A stretch of DNA of 64,000 nt from Opisthorchis felineus. Lineage: Eukaryota; Platyhelminthes; Trematoda; Opisthorchiida; Opisthorchiidae. The stretch is from the NCBI GenBank assembly GCA_004794785.1, contig SJOL01006405.1, positions 785,251 to 849,250 on the forward strand, in the 5' to 3' direction. Below the pieces are notes generated by a model. It was not told where the DNA came from and did no database searches. It saw only the letters and a program-made list of their open reading frames with translations. Positions 1-10,664 of this stretch are shown in pieces. How positions within the stretch are numbered: the stretch's first letter is position 1; the number at the start of each line of letters is the position of its first letter. The translations under genes and the position numbers were made by a program.

Positions 1-1
1 C

Positions 2-163
2 AAGGCCAGAGCAGGTTTTATGAACCTGCGCGCTGAGGACATCAAAAACACTCCGTACTTGACCATCAGTGTCTTCGGAGCATGGCCCAAGTCTGATGAG
101 AACACCGAATCAGTAATTCAGAAGTACGTGGAATGGTTTTCGGAAGAAATGACTCGTCCATGA
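2..163 (+). CDS. Partial C-terminal open frame, unidentified
   Basis: A frame open from the window edge runs 53 codons to a TGA at 161-163. Its composition looks protein-like: charged and aromatic residues are mixed, with a stretch reading TISVFGAWPKSDENTE. I do not recognise the family. It could be the last exon of a host gene, the tail of a retroelement protein, or chance. The reading frame of an RTE-type LINE begins within about ten bases of its end, so the fragment may have been interrupted by that insertion. No start or splice site can be judged because the window cuts it. Confidence 0.3.
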   Translation, partial: KARAGFMNLRAEDIKNTPYLTISVFGAWPKSDENTESVIQKYVEWFSEEMTRP

Positions 164-400
164 TGGATGAACTGGTCACGCCCCACAGGTTGCGCTGGCT
201 TTGTCACGTGCTTTGTATGCCAGTCGACTGAATTGCCCTTGGCCCTTCTTGGCCAAACGCGCGAAGGGTGAAAACGAGCCAGAGGACGTCAAATAATGGC
301 TTGGCAGTTAAGTGTGTAAGCCATTACGAAACAGCTGCGCTGGTCATTGTCATCTTTCTGGATGGGGACCCCGAGACGGGATCCATCAATAGTTAGACAC
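155..400 (+). mobile_element. RTE-type LINE relic, C-terminal domain
   Basis: The frame from about 155 reads MMDELVTPHRLRWLCHVLCM, which matches the conserved HRLRWLGHVLRMP motif in the C-terminal part of RTE/SR2-like LINE proteins. Further on, reading WMGTPRRD in another frame fits the family's WGPRDP motif. A TGA falls directly after the MPVD sequence, near 237-239, and the frame must shift to continue, so the copy is dead. The orientation is plus, opposite to the LINE at 1714-3012. The 5' end is truncated inside the RT C-terminal region. The 3' end is not clear and may continue toward 560. Confidence 0.7.
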
Positions 401-1559
401 GAATTAATCACGCACTCAATCGCGCGCATCCATCTAAGCTGTTGCTTTCAATGTATACTTTCCCCTCCTGATCTCCCCAGTGAAAAGTCCACTGACATCC
501 CTGTCCCGACTCATTAAGTGTATCAGCTGCCGCCTCCAGTGCGTAGCTATCTACCCCTACCTTCCAAACCATCGGTGAACGAAACTGTGGCAGCTATAAC
601 CACTGTACAACAATTACACGGTCTCTGTGACCGGACGTAATGATGGATGATGATATTAGAGGCTTTGGAAGTCTTCAGTTTCACACTATTCTGATAGATC
701 GAGCGATAATTGTTCTTGTTACTTCCTGTGTCCGTCGTTCTTATACCATCAGTCTGTTGTTGATATCCTCGGGTGTGGTGGTTTAAAGTGATTCAAACTG
801 ATACCGATGCAATGCTCTGTTTCCTTTGAGGACGATACGTAGATGAACGGAGACTGTGCATTCGAGAACATCTATGAACTTATACATGCCATGTCTCAAA
901 TACAGTCTAGTTTGAAGGGTTCGATGAATGGAAACATATCACACAGAGTATGATCAAATTTCGTAGTTTTGTATGTTAAGTTTATCCTAGTTCCCTCTCG
1001 GGAGAAATCAATTCTGGTCCTTCCCGGTCATCCGCAGAGGAAATAACAGCGTAACTATCGTAATGTAATCTTCGTATTATTATTGTCAATAGTGTCAGCG
1101 GAGTTCACGTTCATGTGGGATCAGAGCGGCAGATGACGATGGTCGGCGTTTGTAGTCGGCAGTGGTTGTATCGTCTGTTGGTATTGGTTTAGATAAGAGA
1201 TAGGATCCACTTGTCATCGGGCCACACTTCCATAGGTCCCAATCGGATTTGCACTCGAGCGCCCCAATCGTAGGTGTTGTAACGACATTGTCCGGGAAAC
1301 TACTCCGCTTGTCCATTTCCATGGATGGTTGATGGGGCATGGGTGTTGGTTTTCCCACTCTGGGCATCGTCTGAACGGGTGTTCTTGCGTGGATGATCTT
1401 CACTGGGTTGATAAGTGACTGTACTACTGGAAGTTCGTGCAATATTGTGCCACAGTGAACTGAAATTGTACGCTTTAACGCAACGGTATTCGAGAGTGAA
1501 CAGACCCAATACAGTGTAGTGCTCTTCGGATACCATGTTTCTTAAATCCATCATCATCA
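401..1559. other. Unassigned stretch, probably LINE 3' flank
   Basis: No gene is recognised. Two short minus-strand frames (115 and 101 codons, 1095-1605) overlap each other and match nothing I know. The stretch lies between two RTE relics of opposite orientation, so part of it may be their untranslated tails. Confidence 0.4.
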
Positions 1560-3012
1560 AAGACAGCAACATCAGTGTTGACACTGATGCTTCACTGCCG
1601 TACAACCATAAGGTTCATCCTATTATACTTGAAGCCCTAGAGTGAAAAGAAGAGGAAAAGAGTGGGTGAGGGAGGGGACATAGTGTTGGCCTATATCAAG
1701 CATTCTGAGGTGCCTACACCTCCGAGCGCTCAATCAGACAATCTGGAAAGAAACTGACANNNNNNNNNNNNNNNNNNNNNNNNNNNNNNNNNNNNNNNNN
1801 NNNNNNNNNNNNNNNNNNNNNNNNNNNNNNNNNNNNNNNNNNNNNNNNNNNNNNNNNNNNNNNNNNNNNNNNNNNNNNNNNNNNNNNNNNNNNNNNNNNN
1901 NNNNNNNNNNNNNNNNNNNNNNNNNNNNNNNNNNNNNNNNNNNNNNNNNNNNNNNNNNNNNNNNNNNNNNNNNNNNNNNNNNNNNNNNNNNNNNNNNNNN
2001 NNNNNNNNNNNNNNNNNNNNNNNNNNNNNNNNNNNNNNNNNNNNNNNNNNNNNNNNNNNNNNNNNNNNNNNNNNNNNNNNNNNNNNNNNNNNNNNNNNNN
2101 NNNNNNNNNNNNNNNNNNNNNNNNNNNNNNNNNNNNNNNNNNNNNNNNNNNNNNNNNNNNNNNNNNNNNNNNNNNNNNNNNNNNNNNNNNNNNNNNNNNN
2201 NNNNNNNNNNNNNNNNNNNNNNNNNNNNNNNNNNNNNNNNNNNNNNNNNNNNNNNNNNNNNNNNNNNNNNNNNNNNNNNNNNNNNNNNNNNNNNNNNNNN
2301 NNNNNNNNNNNNNNNNNNNNNNNNNNNNNNNNNNNNNNNNNNNNNNNNNNNNNNNNNNNNNNNNNNNNNNNNNNNNNNNNNNNNNNNNNNNNNNNNNNNN
2401 NNNNNNNNNNNNNNNNNNNNNNNNNNNNNNNNNNNNNNNNNNNNNNNNNNNNNNNNNNNNNNNNNNNNNNNNNNNNNNNNNNNNNNNNNNNNNNNNNNNN
2501 NNNNNNNNNNNNNNNNNNNNNNNNNNNNNNNNNNNNNNNNNNNNNNNNNNNNNNNNNNNNNNNNNNNNNNNNNNNNNNNNNNNNNNNNNNNNNNNNNNNN
2601 NNNNNNNNNNNNNNNNNNNNNNNNNNNNNNNNNNNNNNNNNNNNNNNNNNNNNNNNNNNNNNNNNNNNNNNNNNNNNNNNNTTCTCATTATTTCATCAAT
2701 GATGAAGTTGAATAGGAATGGAGAGAGTGGACATCCTTGTCGGATACCACTTTTTGTAGGGAGGCTTTTGGAGAGCTCACCATACACTCTCACCCGCCCA
2801 GAAGTATGTGAATATAGGGATCGGATTATGTTTACAAACTTCTGGGGCATACCCTCTTAAGCAAGTGTATTTAGCAGCACTGACCGATCGACAGAATCGA
2901 ACGCACCCTTGAAGTCAAGGAATACCAAGATTGTGGGTCGTCTGTACATATGGCGTTGCTCTAACACCTGATGGAGTGTAAAGATGTGGTCAACGCAGCA
3001 TCTACCCGGCTG
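1560..3012 (-). mobile_element. RTE/SR2-like LINE relic with RT domain, split by N gap
   Basis: Read on the minus strand from 3012, the RT begins with a PGRCCVDHIFTLHQVLEQR stretch. Motif A follows (FLDFKGAFDSVD, near 2886-2924) with its catalytic aspartate. Then come a TAA stop at 2857-2859 where the family usually has a charged residue, MPQKFVNIIRSLYS, and motif B (GIRQGCPLSPFLFN, near 2706-2748). The catalytic YADD box would fall in the N run. The ORF resumes after the gap as a short C-terminus ending at 1714. A 3' flank of about 150 bp (1560-1713) is repeated near 42720-42930 beside another RTE relic, so it is probably the element's 3' UTR. The copy is 5'-truncated near 3012 and non-functional. 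Confidence 0.85.
1760..2681. other. Assembly gap (922 N)
   Basis: There is an uninterrupted run of N from 1760 to 2681. Both flanks belong to one RTE LINE, so the gap most likely reflects repeat collapse. The reading frame is formally open across it, but this means nothing. Confidence 0.99.
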
Positions 3013-3410
3013 CTACAGCTAACAGCACTCTCATGTCACATCGGCCGTCGCGTGGTGCGTTAAATCCGCATTCGACTGTTTCGCATTGCATTAAATCCTC
3101 TCCAGTTTTCAGTGCTCCTCAGAGCACAGGCGTAGGTCGGTTCGTCGCCCACTTGAGTGTCTTCAGAAGCTTTGACACTGTCTGTGGTTCTGAGAGCGAT
3201 CAATTAGTTGAGCACTTATCTTAGAAGCATGTCCTTGTTCAGGTCGAACCTTGAGCACAGCTCCAAATCGCGTAGTTCCCCCACAGTCCGGGCCGAGCTC
3301 ACGGATTTCATGTACACGAAGGGGTCCCGTGCTCTGTCTACGGATAGATGTCGGCATGAGCAACGCTCATTGGATTACCGGCAAATCAGTCCGGTCATAC
3401 CTAATGTCTT
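3013..3410. other. Unassigned stretch between repeats
   Basis: Only overlapping short frames on both strands are seen. None is recognised. Confidence 0.4.
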
Positions 3411-3543
3411 CATTCAGAGGTAGCTACACCTTAGGAGGCTCAAGAAGCATATCCAAGTCGAGATGCAGAGGTCAGGTTCTTACCACGGACCTTCCGGTCA
3501 GTAAATTCGCGCTCTAACCACTGAGCCATCTCACCCCGGAATT
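3411..3543 (-). repeat. tRNA-headed SINE, family F, partial
   Basis: The reverse complement opens with GAGATGGCTCAGTGGTTAGA, a Pol III A-box-like head (complement 3514-3533). After GACCGGAAGGTCCGTGG comes a decayed B box at 3474-3485. The same head and spacing occur at 38140 (plus) and 13830-14037 (minus). The tail past about 3420 does not follow the other two copies, so this copy is truncated or chimeric. It is not a functional tRNA gene because no closing acceptor stem is present. Confidence 0.65.
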
Positions 3544-3544
3544 G

Positions 3545-4115
3545 GTGTAGTGTGACACGTACTCGTCACTTTGTACAGGACCAGCCGCAGCAGATTCCAT
3601 CCTTCAGAAGGGACCATATTTGGCTCATTCCTTGAATTTTAGGACTTTGGGGTGAACAAACCTAGGGTTGGACTACGGAGCAGTTGCTCAGAGCAGAATT
3701 GCTCTCGAAAGAGAAAGCAATCATCGACACGGATTTTTATGATGTACAATTTAGCATTTTGGCGCATTTGAATGCTGCCTTCTGAAATTCCTAAAGATTG
3801 ACCATGAGTAAGGCAAACACAACACTGGTTTTGCACAGTTTTCTGGCTTAGTTTGTCGGATTCGCAGATGCGCGTGCCGTGGTGATTAACAAGGATAAAA
3901 CCACCCACCGGTCACACCGGGTATGCTAACTCGTCTGAGCTGAATGGCTTGACGGCAACTTAGAAGGTTTCTGAATATGTGGCTGGGTAGAAGGAAATAA
4001 TGCTGTAAAATAGTGCTGCCATGGCTCAAAAATGTTTTTTTTTGTATCATGAATGAAAAGTGATGTTTCTCAACGAAGATTCCGTCCTGTAAGTGAATCC
4101 CATCTGTTCTGAAAG
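3545..4115. other. Unassigned stretch
   Basis: No recognised gene. Two minus-strand frames of 87-89 codons cover it without any known motif. The part next to 4115 is probably the tail of the repeat at 4118-4262. Confidence 0.35.
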
Positions 4116-4117
4116 GC

Positions 4118-4262
4118 CTAGAAGCTCTGTGAGTCTGTTTCATCCTCATTGGGAATCATCAGCAGCTCGTGAACCCCCTGGGAGATTCTAACTCGCAACC
4201 TATCGACCAGCAGTTGCGTGCTAAGCCGTTCGACCACTGATCAGCAGGGTGGTCAACACGCA
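4118..4262 (-). mobile_element. tRNA-headed repeat with hammerhead, family D
   Basis: On the minus strand the order is A-box-like GTGGTCGAACGGCTTAG, a decayed B box (GAGTTAGAATC), then a hammerhead-like segment at 4122-4168. The core reads CTGATGA (complement 4156-4162), a stem II with TCC/GGA pairing, and GAAA (complement 4138-4141). Stem III should be the palindrome ACAGCTGT as in the copy at 33550, but here it is mutated to ACAGACTC. Only the first three pairs of stem I remain, so the ribozyme is probably inactive. This order of tRNA-like promoter followed by hammerhead is that of schistosome Sm-alpha SINEs. Confidence 0.65.
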
Positions 4263-4264
4263 CT

Positions 4265-6970
4265 TAGACGGAATATAGCAATATTAACTACTCAGTCATG
4301 GAATATATACTACAGCTGTATGGCTATGATTAGGCTATCTCCCGTGAACGACAGTCTTGTAAAAACCCTCTTTTATACCGAGCAGTCACGCTCCCGCTTA
4401 TGCTGCAGCGTGCTGTAGACGTCGATAAAATTTTCTGGAGAACCGTTAAAAAACCAGCATCGTTTTTGAAGAATTCTTCCTGAAGAGAGTCAGGAGTACA
4501 AATACATCTGGCGTGGTCGAACGAGGTGCGCGTCAGACTACTTTTATAGGGTAAACGATTAAAACTGTAAACTTGCAAATATTACCCAATCTATGAGGGC
4601 TTACGATACACTGAGTGCTTAAAAGTGCCATCTGGGCGTCTGGCAATAAGAATATCTAAAAATACAAAACTGTTGCCAGTTTCCTTGTCAAAATAGGCTG
4701 AAGGATTTGAAAGTAATCTGCTCACACGGGTGTACAGGTTCTCAAGTGTCGTTCACATATCGTTTGTATAGTGGCGTACTGAAGATCTGGTCATGCCTAA
4801 AAAGACATCCTCCAACAATGGTCCAGGTGGGCTACACACTGCCACGCCATCGATTCGTTTATAGAGTTGGCTTTCAAATTTAGGTCTAATCTGTGTTTAC
4901 TACTAGACTGATGGCCAAAGTACCGAATCTCACACAAAGGTGGGTACTATCACTACCACCTATCACTCCCGTCACCGACCGTTTTCTGACCGAAATCGAG
5001 AGACGCTTATGCTAACATGAAGGCCTCGAGTTACCCGTCTAACTCTGAAGAGACACATTGGGTGGGCTCTGAATTTGGCTGTATTTGTTAGCCCTGGTGC
5101 GCAATACTGGTGCTTACGTGCCTGTCCAAATTGTACTTACCGCGAGGTGAAGACTCAATCAACTTGGTGTTGTTTGGCTATACTGGATGACATCCAAATT
5201 AAGAAACAAACATTCCTGCGTTTTGAATCAACAGGGCCGAGATTTCAGCCTGGTCAAACAGGAATTAATACACCTCTCAACACAAGTTATGATTTCGGCT
5301 GTATAGAGAGGTAGCCGCATCTTGAGGGAGAAAACACTCATCTGGTACTGCTGGACGAACTTAATGTAGAGGAGTACTGCAATGTTTTATTCCCAAGTAT
5401 AAACATTGGTTCAAGGTGATTTCAACTGACAAACAGAACTTGCGGTGCAGTCTCCCTCCACGACGCCCCCCAGAGGGGACAACTGTTGCCAGGCCCGTGG
5501 GCGGCCCATGGAGTGGCCTAGTGGACTCATGTGACGGAGGCACTCCGCGATTAAATAGATTCTGGTCACTGCCTAGTACATCTTACTGATGAGCTTTAGT
5601 GTATCTTAGAGCGTTTTCGAGGTCGTTGTTTACAGGCTGTACTAATGCATCCGCGATAGAACAGACTTTTGTGTGTGTGCGTTACAAGAAGAAAATACAG
5701 TTTAAATGCGAGGAAAATTCGGCACGATTCATATACGTCATCTTAAAACAGTTTCTGTCATCCTCCGACATAACACTGGATGGAAAACAAGAACTGTCTA
5801 TTGTAAACGGTTTTTGGTCGCTAAAAGTATACCATCTTGAAAAATGCTCACCCTCTCTCTCTGTTATCCCCCTTATAACTAGAAGGTCACATAGTTACTT
5901 GATCAATAATTCAGACCTTTGTACTGTCACTCAAATCAGCAAAATTCTTAGCCTACAGACCATTGACAAATCAATAACAATTCTGCTCATTTGACAGTTA
6001 AACGGCTAGACTCAAGGACAGTAGCTTCTTGTTTTTCACACTCCTATATGAGTCACCTCTGTCTCTCATCCATATGACAGTGGTTGTTTGTCATGCGTTC
6101 AGAAATGAGTCATCTTTTGTGTATGGTGGTATTCACCTATCGTGGTCAAGAGGCAATCCCATCTAAGCTGTTCGATTAAATGAGCTGAAACCGGAATGGC
6201 GACTAGCCAATGTCACGTTGGTCAGGTACCCGATGTGTCAAGGCATAACTCGATGTGCTGCGTTCTGCAGATACAGTGGAAATAGAATCCACCGCTTAAG
6301 TGTTGGTCTATACGCACGTTTGCACCGGGTACCCGTTTAGGCTTGCAGCCGTTTCATCGATCGTTTGTGCATGCGACACACCATTGTCTGCAAGCACTTG
6401 CAACATGTTGTACACACACAAAACTCAATCCAAACTGAACGTAGCGCAAGTTGTGGGCTAACGGCGCGCTGATGATTTGCATGTTTCGTTTGGCGCAAGG
6501 TTTTGGTACCTTTTCGAATACTCTGAATAAACCTCGCTAAGGATGCGAACCGGGGTAGTTTGATCAGTTACACGTACTGTACATTCCAGCACACAGACAT
6601 ACAGTGCTGCTTTCTCCAAAAAGGCGCCCCTAAAAAAGAAAATGTTTCCGATAGGAGAATAGTTTCCCTCCCAGAGAAGTGCCTGAGCGCGTGACCTCCT
6701 CACCATTGTAAGAAAATATTTATTGTGCGATGCCCAACCTGCAATAACAGAACGATGTTTCAACACTCACGGAGATGAATAAAGGACGTGAGTTGGTTAA
6801 CTTATGGGTAAAATACAAGTTCATCAGTACCGGTAAATCTACGCACTGCGAGACTTTGAGTCCGTCAGAGGATTCTGACCCATCGGCTGGTAGTTGTCAA
6901 CCGGCCACGATCACATTTTTGACGTATCTAAATACTATGTCTAGGCGTAACACAATACTCACGAAGTTGC
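4265..6970. other. No recognised gene
   Basis: Scattered short frames only. The longest is 131 codons at 5599-5994 (plus); it is rich in I, L and S and carries no motif I know. A short TG-rich tract lies near 5670. I see no exon with a convincing splice pair. Confidence 0.35.
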
Positions 6971-7162
6971 CAAAGACCATCGGTTTCGCCCTCCTTGGAG
7001 CTCAACAGACGGGTGCATTCCCCTAGTTTCCGTCGATGTCTTGTTCTACTTGAACCAAAGATGGACGGAATTCGCCAAATACTATCGTTTGCATACTGAT
7101 TTGGTTTTGACGGGATACTCAGCTCAATCTACCTGAATCTCTCATTTATGATGAGGGAAGAC
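6960..7162 (-). repeat. Family-A ribozyme repeat, decayed copy
   Basis: This segment shares the order of blocks seen near 51200 and 56700: a hammerhead-like box (complement 6975-7015), then ATACT..TTTGCA, then a TTTGGTTTTGACGGG block, then a CTGAATCTCTCATTTATGATG block. The core reads CTGTTGA instead of CTGATGA, which breaks the essential A6. Stem II (GCTCC/GGAGGGC) and GAAA are still visible. It is judged to be a dead copy. Confidence 0.6.
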
Positions 7163-7164
7163 TT

Positions 7165-7525
7165 TATCGTAAGTATGTAACGCCATTCCAATACGGGAGA
7201 CAACAGTAGCTATATCCGCTCAAACTTGCATTCGTAAGCGTTATTTGGTCAATCTCCTCGCTGACTTTCAGATTTCACGCAACACAATAGATTTCAACTT
7301 TATGCTGATTTTCGACATCGGTTTGGTGATCGCGATGGCCCGAAAAAAGCTAAAGCAGATTCTCCTTTCGACTAAAAAGCGAATGGTGGCGGTCGAGTAA
7401 AACAATACGCTATAACGAGTTCAGATGCACAACACTGTAAAGCCGAAAACAAAGACGAAACTCGGGGGATTCGAGTACCAGAGAGGATCAGAATAGAACA
7501 GAAATGTTGCTCGTAGGTGGTTTTT
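7165..7525. other. No recognised gene
   Basis: Nothing is assigned between the two repeats. A minus-strand frame at 7372-7866 runs into the repeat at 7530 and is taken as a shadow of it. Confidence 0.35.
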
Positions 7526-7529
7526 AGAT

Positions 7530-7830
7530 TTGTATAATCCATGTTCACATCATTTCCGTTTGAACAATCCTCCCCATGTCCTGGCGCAATTATTATAGGG
7601 AATGCACAGAAAACGGGGAAGAACTGGACTCGACTTTCGTTTTTATTAGAACTCATCAGCAGTGTATATCCTTGGTCATGCATAGAGTTTGAACTTTGGA
7701 CATGTGACATTCGAGTTGAACGTGTTACCACTACTCCAACATAAGCCGGGCGCATCTGAATTATCACATCTGAACAGCCGAATGTGTTCGCGCTTGAGCG
7801 AGGTGATTGCTTTGTCCAACGCTTCGAGAG
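7530..7830 (-). mobile_element. tRNA-headed SINE with hammerhead, family E (left copy)
   Basis: On the minus strand there is a 5' block containing TCGCTCAAGCG, an A-box-like head (TGGAGTAGTGGTAACACG), a B-box-like AAGTTCAAACTC, then a hammerhead at 7622-7665 and a tail with AATTGCGCCAGGACA. The 5' block, head, hammerhead and tail all recur in the plus copy at 7990-8290. The two copies therefore form an inverted pair of about 290-bp units separated by roughly 150 bp. A tail-only fragment lies at 28485-28600. The head carries Pol III-type promoter boxes, so transcription from its own promoter is plausible. Confidence 0.75.
7622..7665 (-). ncRNA. Hammerhead ribozyme, family E, near-intact
   Basis: Read on the minus strand: stem I CACTG, core CTGATGA (complement 7653-7659), stem II GTT/AAC closed by the usual G-C pair, then GAAA (complement 7635-7638). 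A short stem III GTCGAG and cleavage site GTC follow, then CAGT, which pairs back with ACTG to give four stem I pairs. Stem III looks like a single C-to-G change from the palindrome ACTCGAGT, which would weaken it. All catalytic core bases are present. This is hand-paired, and activity is untested. Confidence 0.75.
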
Positions 7831-7989
7831 TGATGTGAACGTGAATTCTACATATCCCGAAACCACCTACAACTAATCGAGACTTGTCCAGCAGGTTCCA
7901 AGCGTCCGTGGCGCTATTGAAATGGGTAGTCCTGATAGTCTGATCAGTCAGTCAGTCGACACAACCAGGATAATTACTGGGTCGAGTCG

Positions 7990-8290
7990 TCCAATAAACA
8001 AATCATATCGCTCAAGCGTGTTTGCCCATTCGGACGCGACAATTCAGAGTAGAGATAACACGTCTTCCTCGCATGTCGGAGGTCCCGCCACGGCCAAGGA
8101 TATGCACTGCTGATGAGCTCTCATGAGAATGAAACTCGAGCCTAGTGCTTGTCATCTTTCGTGCAGACTCACCAGAATAATTACGTCAGGACAGGAGCAG
8201 GATGGAAATGTTGGTTTGAAGATAGTAAGTTCAAAGTTTTTGAGTGAATTTTGATAACAGGTGAAAAAACAAGTTGGTCATAAAAACGTA
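7990..8290 (+). mobile_element. tRNA-headed SINE with hammerhead, family E (right copy)
   Basis: The order of blocks is as in the minus copy at 7530-7830: TCGCTCAAGCG, an A-box-like AGTAGAGATAACACG, a poorly kept B box, a hammerhead at 8104-8148, then a tail with AATTACGTCAGGACA. It diverges clearly from its partner, so the inverted pair is old or arose from two separate insertions. No coding capacity is expected; the small frame at 7922-8113 is a shadow. Confidence 0.7.
8104..8148 (+). ncRNA. Hammerhead ribozyme, family E
   Basis: Stem I is GCACTG (8104-8109) pairing with TAGTGC (8143-8148), six pairs including one T-G wobble. The core CTGATGA is at 8110-8116. Stem II (8117-8130) contains TCTC/GAGA pairing. 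GAAA is at 8131-8134. Stem III is CTCGAG followed by CC. The expected T at position 16.1 is C here (ACTCGAGC rather than ACTCGAGT). This should disturb the A15.1-U16.1 pair, so cleavage may be reduced. Confidence 0.7.
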
Positions 8291-8294
8291 GGGA

Positions 8295-10615
8295 AAGTTG
8301 TTGCACAATAGGAGACAGCAAGCAAGCAGAAAGTGATTATCCGAATTTGGTTGTGAGAAAACTCGTTGATTCCTCAAAAAGAAACACGCGGAATTTTCGA
8401 CAGAAACTACATATGACTTTATGTCCGGTGAGTATCCGTCAGGACTGTGCGGCGAATTACTGTAACAATAGGGCTAAACTCATGCGCCCTCAAAATAGTG
8501 GGCTTTTGAGAAAAGCACGTTTTCAACCAGCTATTCGGGGGGAGGGGACAAAAAACACTCAGAACAGCTTGGGTTTATTTGGTCTCCTGGAGGTTTTATT
8601 GAATTTTAAGACCCTAGAACCACTGCTTCTCGATTCGGACAATGAATCGCTTTTTGCAATATATTTTCGGCAACGCCCTCCAAGTGAGACCTTATTACGT
8701 TTGCTTTTTCGACGAGCTATTTCCAGCTCTCGTTCTCCTGTAGACTGACCATTGCAAGTTCAGTAAATGTGACAACTGGCCGCTAGCTTCCCCTGGCATC
8801 CTACTTGCTTCGATCGCATCCATAATTATTCATTGTGTTCAGGTCGTGGATCTTTATCAGATTAAAACCGGCTCAAACTGCCGTAGTTTTTTTGACAGGG
8901 TATGCGAAACTCGCTCATCCCAACCGGTATGATCTCCGGCTTTCCATTGTAGCGAACCTGGTAGTCGATTATCCCAGTTTGAGGCTTGCGAATTCGAACG
9001 GAGTATATTCACCCCCCTGGGATGTAATTTGTAGACAAAATGTAGCCATCTGCATCTGCCATCAGGTTGACGCTGGTGGAAGATGTATTCGGAACACTGT
9101 AAAAACTACAAAACATTCATTTTGTAACAAATAAAAGCCGTTTACAGGTGGTAAGGAGGACCCACTATCAAAGAGCTGTCGGATATAGTGATGATGATGG
9201 TGTGCGTGAAAGTTGGAAGGACTTACTGAGAGGAGTACTGCCGTGGCAGTGGTGACGAAGAGAGATAGACACGTCAGGTCCGGAAAAAGGGTTAGATGAT
9301 TGGAGTAGTTATTTGAAGAAGAGTAAAGTTGAGATGAATGACATTCTGAACTTGGTCAACTAAGTATACGGAATTTGTAATAAAAAAAGGTGTCTGAGAC
9401 GGTACGAAGAATTTTCGGGATACAAGCAAGGAATGCAAAGTGTACCGATTAGAAGGGGCTGTACGAAACCGTCCGTACAAGCACGGTGAAAACAGGGGTA
9501 GCTGAAAACAGAAAGAAACATAACGAACCGCGATGAAAATATGCAACAATTCAGAGGAGTTGAATTTGCCTTCACTGGTTGAACTTTATAGAGCAGTTTC
9601 GGAAATCCGGTGTCCATAATGTTCGTGGTTTGTATCCGGTCGTCAGAAATATGTAGGATGACAGAAAGGTGGAATGAATTCGAGGTGCAGTACCGAAGGT
9701 TATCTTTTTCAGCAAATGCAAGATTCTACACCCAATCGGCGGGAGAGGCTTTTTGAGATAGCACACTGAAAAGCAGGAAGTAACGTTCTTTCACAGAAGA
9801 GACCAGCTTATCGTGTATCGTGCTGTTTCCCATAGATCTTGGATTATCTGCCTTGCTTGACTGGGCCTTGTCATGATTGTTCAAATGTACCAGTTAGTTC
9901 AACTGCACTGCGAGCCACGTTGAGTCATGCATGGACAATCTGTTCCAGTTGAGTAGAAACTAAGTAAAAACCATTTTTTTGCGGTCTTGATGAGGGCGCG
10001 ATAGTGGACAGCAAACGTACTTCAGCTGCAGGTTGTCTCGGTCTAGCGGTCCCCAGAAGGACGGGACAAAGAGACGGCGTGAGTGGTATGCACTCACACG
10101 GCGGAAGGAGGCTTGCGACGTCAGACCAGCTATCCGAAAACAGACAAACATATGTAGGACGACACAAAGGAACATGAAGCCCCTAAGGGGAAAAAGTCAG
10201 TGAGGTTTTGGTTGACGGAACACATCAGAAAGTGAGTTAACTGAGTCTATCGATTTTCTCGATGCACGTCAGAGGTTTGAATTGGCCAGATTCCGGTCAG
10301 TAAGGATTGGAAAAGTGCATGTTAGGTGGAAGGAAACGTAAAAGAAACCAAGGGAATGGGTGCAACAAAGTAGTTGTGCAGAGCCTGTCGAGGGAATTTT
10401 CGGCGTGCACGTCTGCATTATCATGATTTTCAGATGTCCATCACATTCAGCCACTCCTGTCATTACACACTATGGAAAAGTAGTGACGTACTAATTGTTC
10501 AAGGCGCAGCGCAGCAAACAATGCCGTTAAACAAATAGTCTAGCGATGTTGCGTAAGGTAGGTAGCTCGAGTGAGCCGCTGGGTTGTTGGAATCTGTCGA
10601 GCGAGCTTGGTGGTT
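8295..10615. other. No recognised gene
   Basis: The longest frame is 133 codons at 8347-8748 (plus), without a motif. Two places about 500 bp apart (9648-9678 and 10148-10177) share a similar ATGTAGGA(T/C)GACA..AAAGG string, hinting at an old diverged duplication. I could not extend the match. Confidence 0.35.
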
Positions 10616-10619
10616 GGAG

Positions 10620-10662
10620 TTTAAGCCTTTCATCACCAATCGAAGTGACATCGTCAGTGCAC
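10620..10662 (-). ncRNA. Hammerhead-like relic, family B
   Basis: On the minus strand the core is CTGACGA (complement 10651-10657). It is followed by the family-B stem II TCACTTCGATTGGTGA and GAAA (complement 10628-10631). The stem III and cleavage site are altered to AGGCTT, where the copy at 34855 has ACGTT. The sequence past it resembles, in decayed form, the GAGCT..GCGAACAAGC flank at 34905. It is probably not active. Confidence 0.55.
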
Positions 10663-10664
10663 TG

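Noticed and set aside
92..110. CTGATGAGAACACC as a hammerhead core
   Set aside because: No GAAA box with a stem II between, and no pairing flanks. It lies inside an open reading frame.
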